From Setophaga petechia (taxonomy: Eukaryota > Chordata > Aves > Passeriformes > Parulidae), in contig JANCRA010000032.1 in NCBI GenBank assembly GCA_024362935.1, positions 3,162,001 through 3,226,000 of the forward strand: a DNA stretch of 64,000 nucleotides. Direction: 5' to 3'. Shown piece by piece: positions 63,128 through 64,000 of the stretch; position 1 is the first letter of the stretch; the number at the start of each line of letters is the position of its first letter. A model generated the notes under the pieces. It did not search any database and was not told the origin of the DNA. It saw only the letters and a program-made list of their open reading frames with translations. A program made the position numbers and the translations under genes.

Positions 63128-64000
63128 GAAACTGAAGATATACTCAGGTTTCACGTGGACCCTGGAAACCAAAGGAAATTGCAAAGAAAAAAAAGGGGGG
63201 ACGAAGGGGGAGAATATCTGAAAAGTGGCTATATTCAAGTATTCCCTATACAAACTCTTTTCTTTACTAAAGCTGTTAAATTACCTTCTAAAGAACTTCA
63301 GAAACATGGACCTGAGTGCTACTGTAGCAATAAAGAAGCTGCTGAAACACAGCATTCAGGCTACCCAGTCCAGTGTAGTTAAGATTACCTTTGAACCTGT
63401 CACCCCACCTAAAAAACCAAAACTAGATTCTTGCACACAGTTGGAGATCACTTTAAAACAGATATATATACTCATCTTAAAACCATTTAAAAATCTTTTT
63501 TCACCATGAGATTCTGGCTAGATGGAAAACTGGGCAAGCGTGATAGAATCAAATGATTAATAAAGCAAGAATTCATCCGAATCAAAGGTAAAGCAAGCAA
63601 AAATGATAAGCAGAAGGAGAAAGCATCTTTAAAAAATTACAAGAGAGCTAGTTTTGGATTTAAAGGCAACACCAAGCCTGCCAACTTCTCAAAGAGACTG
63701 CCAAGAAGCCAGATGCCATAACTGGAAGGATATTATCCAGAGTTTTACATCTGAGTCTCATGAGTGCCTTTGAAAAAGGACAAAAAAAGGATGCTGGCAA
63801 GAGTTCAACTGTTTAATTTCTATCCCCACCCTAAATATTTATTTAAAAGTCAAATTGAAACCATTGCAAAAATTAAAGACAGGATGAGTAAATACAATGT
63901 TAAGTATTTACAATGACCCACAAGGGCAAACTAGCCCTACTCAAGTACTGGAAAAACCTCAGGGAACACAAATTTAAAAGGTCATCCCAAACTCTCTGTT
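63128..64000 (+). pseudogene. Possible unidentified degenerate coding sequence
   Basis: Lysine-rich, coding-looking stretches follow one another on the plus strand but in different frames and separated by stops. Examples are PIQTLFFTKAVKLPSKELQK near 63240-63300, GKASKNDKQKEKASLKNYKR near 63586-63645, and MTHKGKLALLKYWKNLREHK near 63913-63972. This pattern fits a processed pseudogene cut by the window edge, but AT-rich DNA can also give Lys-rich chance frames. I do not recognise a parent gene. Confidence 0.3.

Larger units (their letters stand above)
42829..64000 (-). other. AFF3: AFF3 intron upstream of the 121-bp exon (runs off the window)
   Basis: The exon at 42708-42828 starts in the middle of a Cys codon, so an upstream exon ending in TG must exist. 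A search by eye for an exon encoding the expected N-terminus (LLQEWDLESL-like) on the minus strand up to 64000 found none. The intron is inferred to exceed 21 kb. It contains three CR1 copies, listed separately. Confidence 0.7.

Noticed and set aside
1..64000. CRISPR arrays, tRNA/rRNA genes, operons, phage or integron features
   Set aside because: No direct-repeat/spacer arrays, cloverleaf sequences or dense gene packing were seen. The DNA is clearly vertebrate intronic.

Overview
The window looks like avian (bird) nuclear DNA. It is AT-rich and CpG-poor, has very little coding sequence, and carries CR1 retrotransposons, the dominant interspersed repeat of birds and other sauropsids. Their 3' ends have the typical ATTCTGTG-type terminal repeats, and one copy has recognisable endonuclease and reverse-transcriptase remnants. 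I see nothing prokaryotic: no operons, ribosome binding sites, tRNA or rRNA genes, or CRISPR arrays.

One gene can be recognised, AFF3 (AF4/FMR2 family member 3, LAF4), on the minus strand. Two consecutive coding exons are visible, at 42828-42708 (121 bp) and 37456-36608 (849 bp), separated by a 5.25 kb intron. They encode the AF4-family N-terminal homology region. In the paralogues AFF1 and AFF4 this region binds the cyclin T1 subunit of P-TEFb, and in this gene the exon junction falls inside that segment. The second exon carries a six-proline run, a serine tract (13 Ser, Thr, 7 Ser) and the family motif [15 protein letters not shown]. The first coding exon, with the start codon, should lie beyond 64000. 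Later exons (ALF, serine-rich transactivation and C-terminal homology domains) should lie below position 1. The rest of the window reads as two very large introns.

Layout: 1-36607 is the intron downstream of the 849-bp exon. It holds microsatellites (7226-7320, 32922-32962, 36527-36570), a small CR1 scrap (~4929-4990), several GC-rich patches of unknown origin, and a pair of oppositely oriented CR1 fragments at ~33085-33790. 37457-42707 is the intron between the exons. 42829-64000 is the upstream intron. It holds a ~680-bp CR1 at 50190-50872, a ~2.1-kb CR1 with an internal deletion at 51841-53960, and a CR1 3' tail at 57044-57144. The last ~870 bases show short open stretches in several frames and may be an unidentified pseudogene.

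I found no clear new biological system. The points most worth a second look are the extra serine-rich segment in AFF3, the (CATC)n repeat just inside a splice donor (in-frame read-through would encode WMDG repeats), the internally deleted CR1, a perfect hairpin beside a polypyrimidine tract, and several unique AT-rich stretches that could be conserved enhancers. Nearly all the longer open reading frames outside the two exons look like chance or repeat-derived frames.
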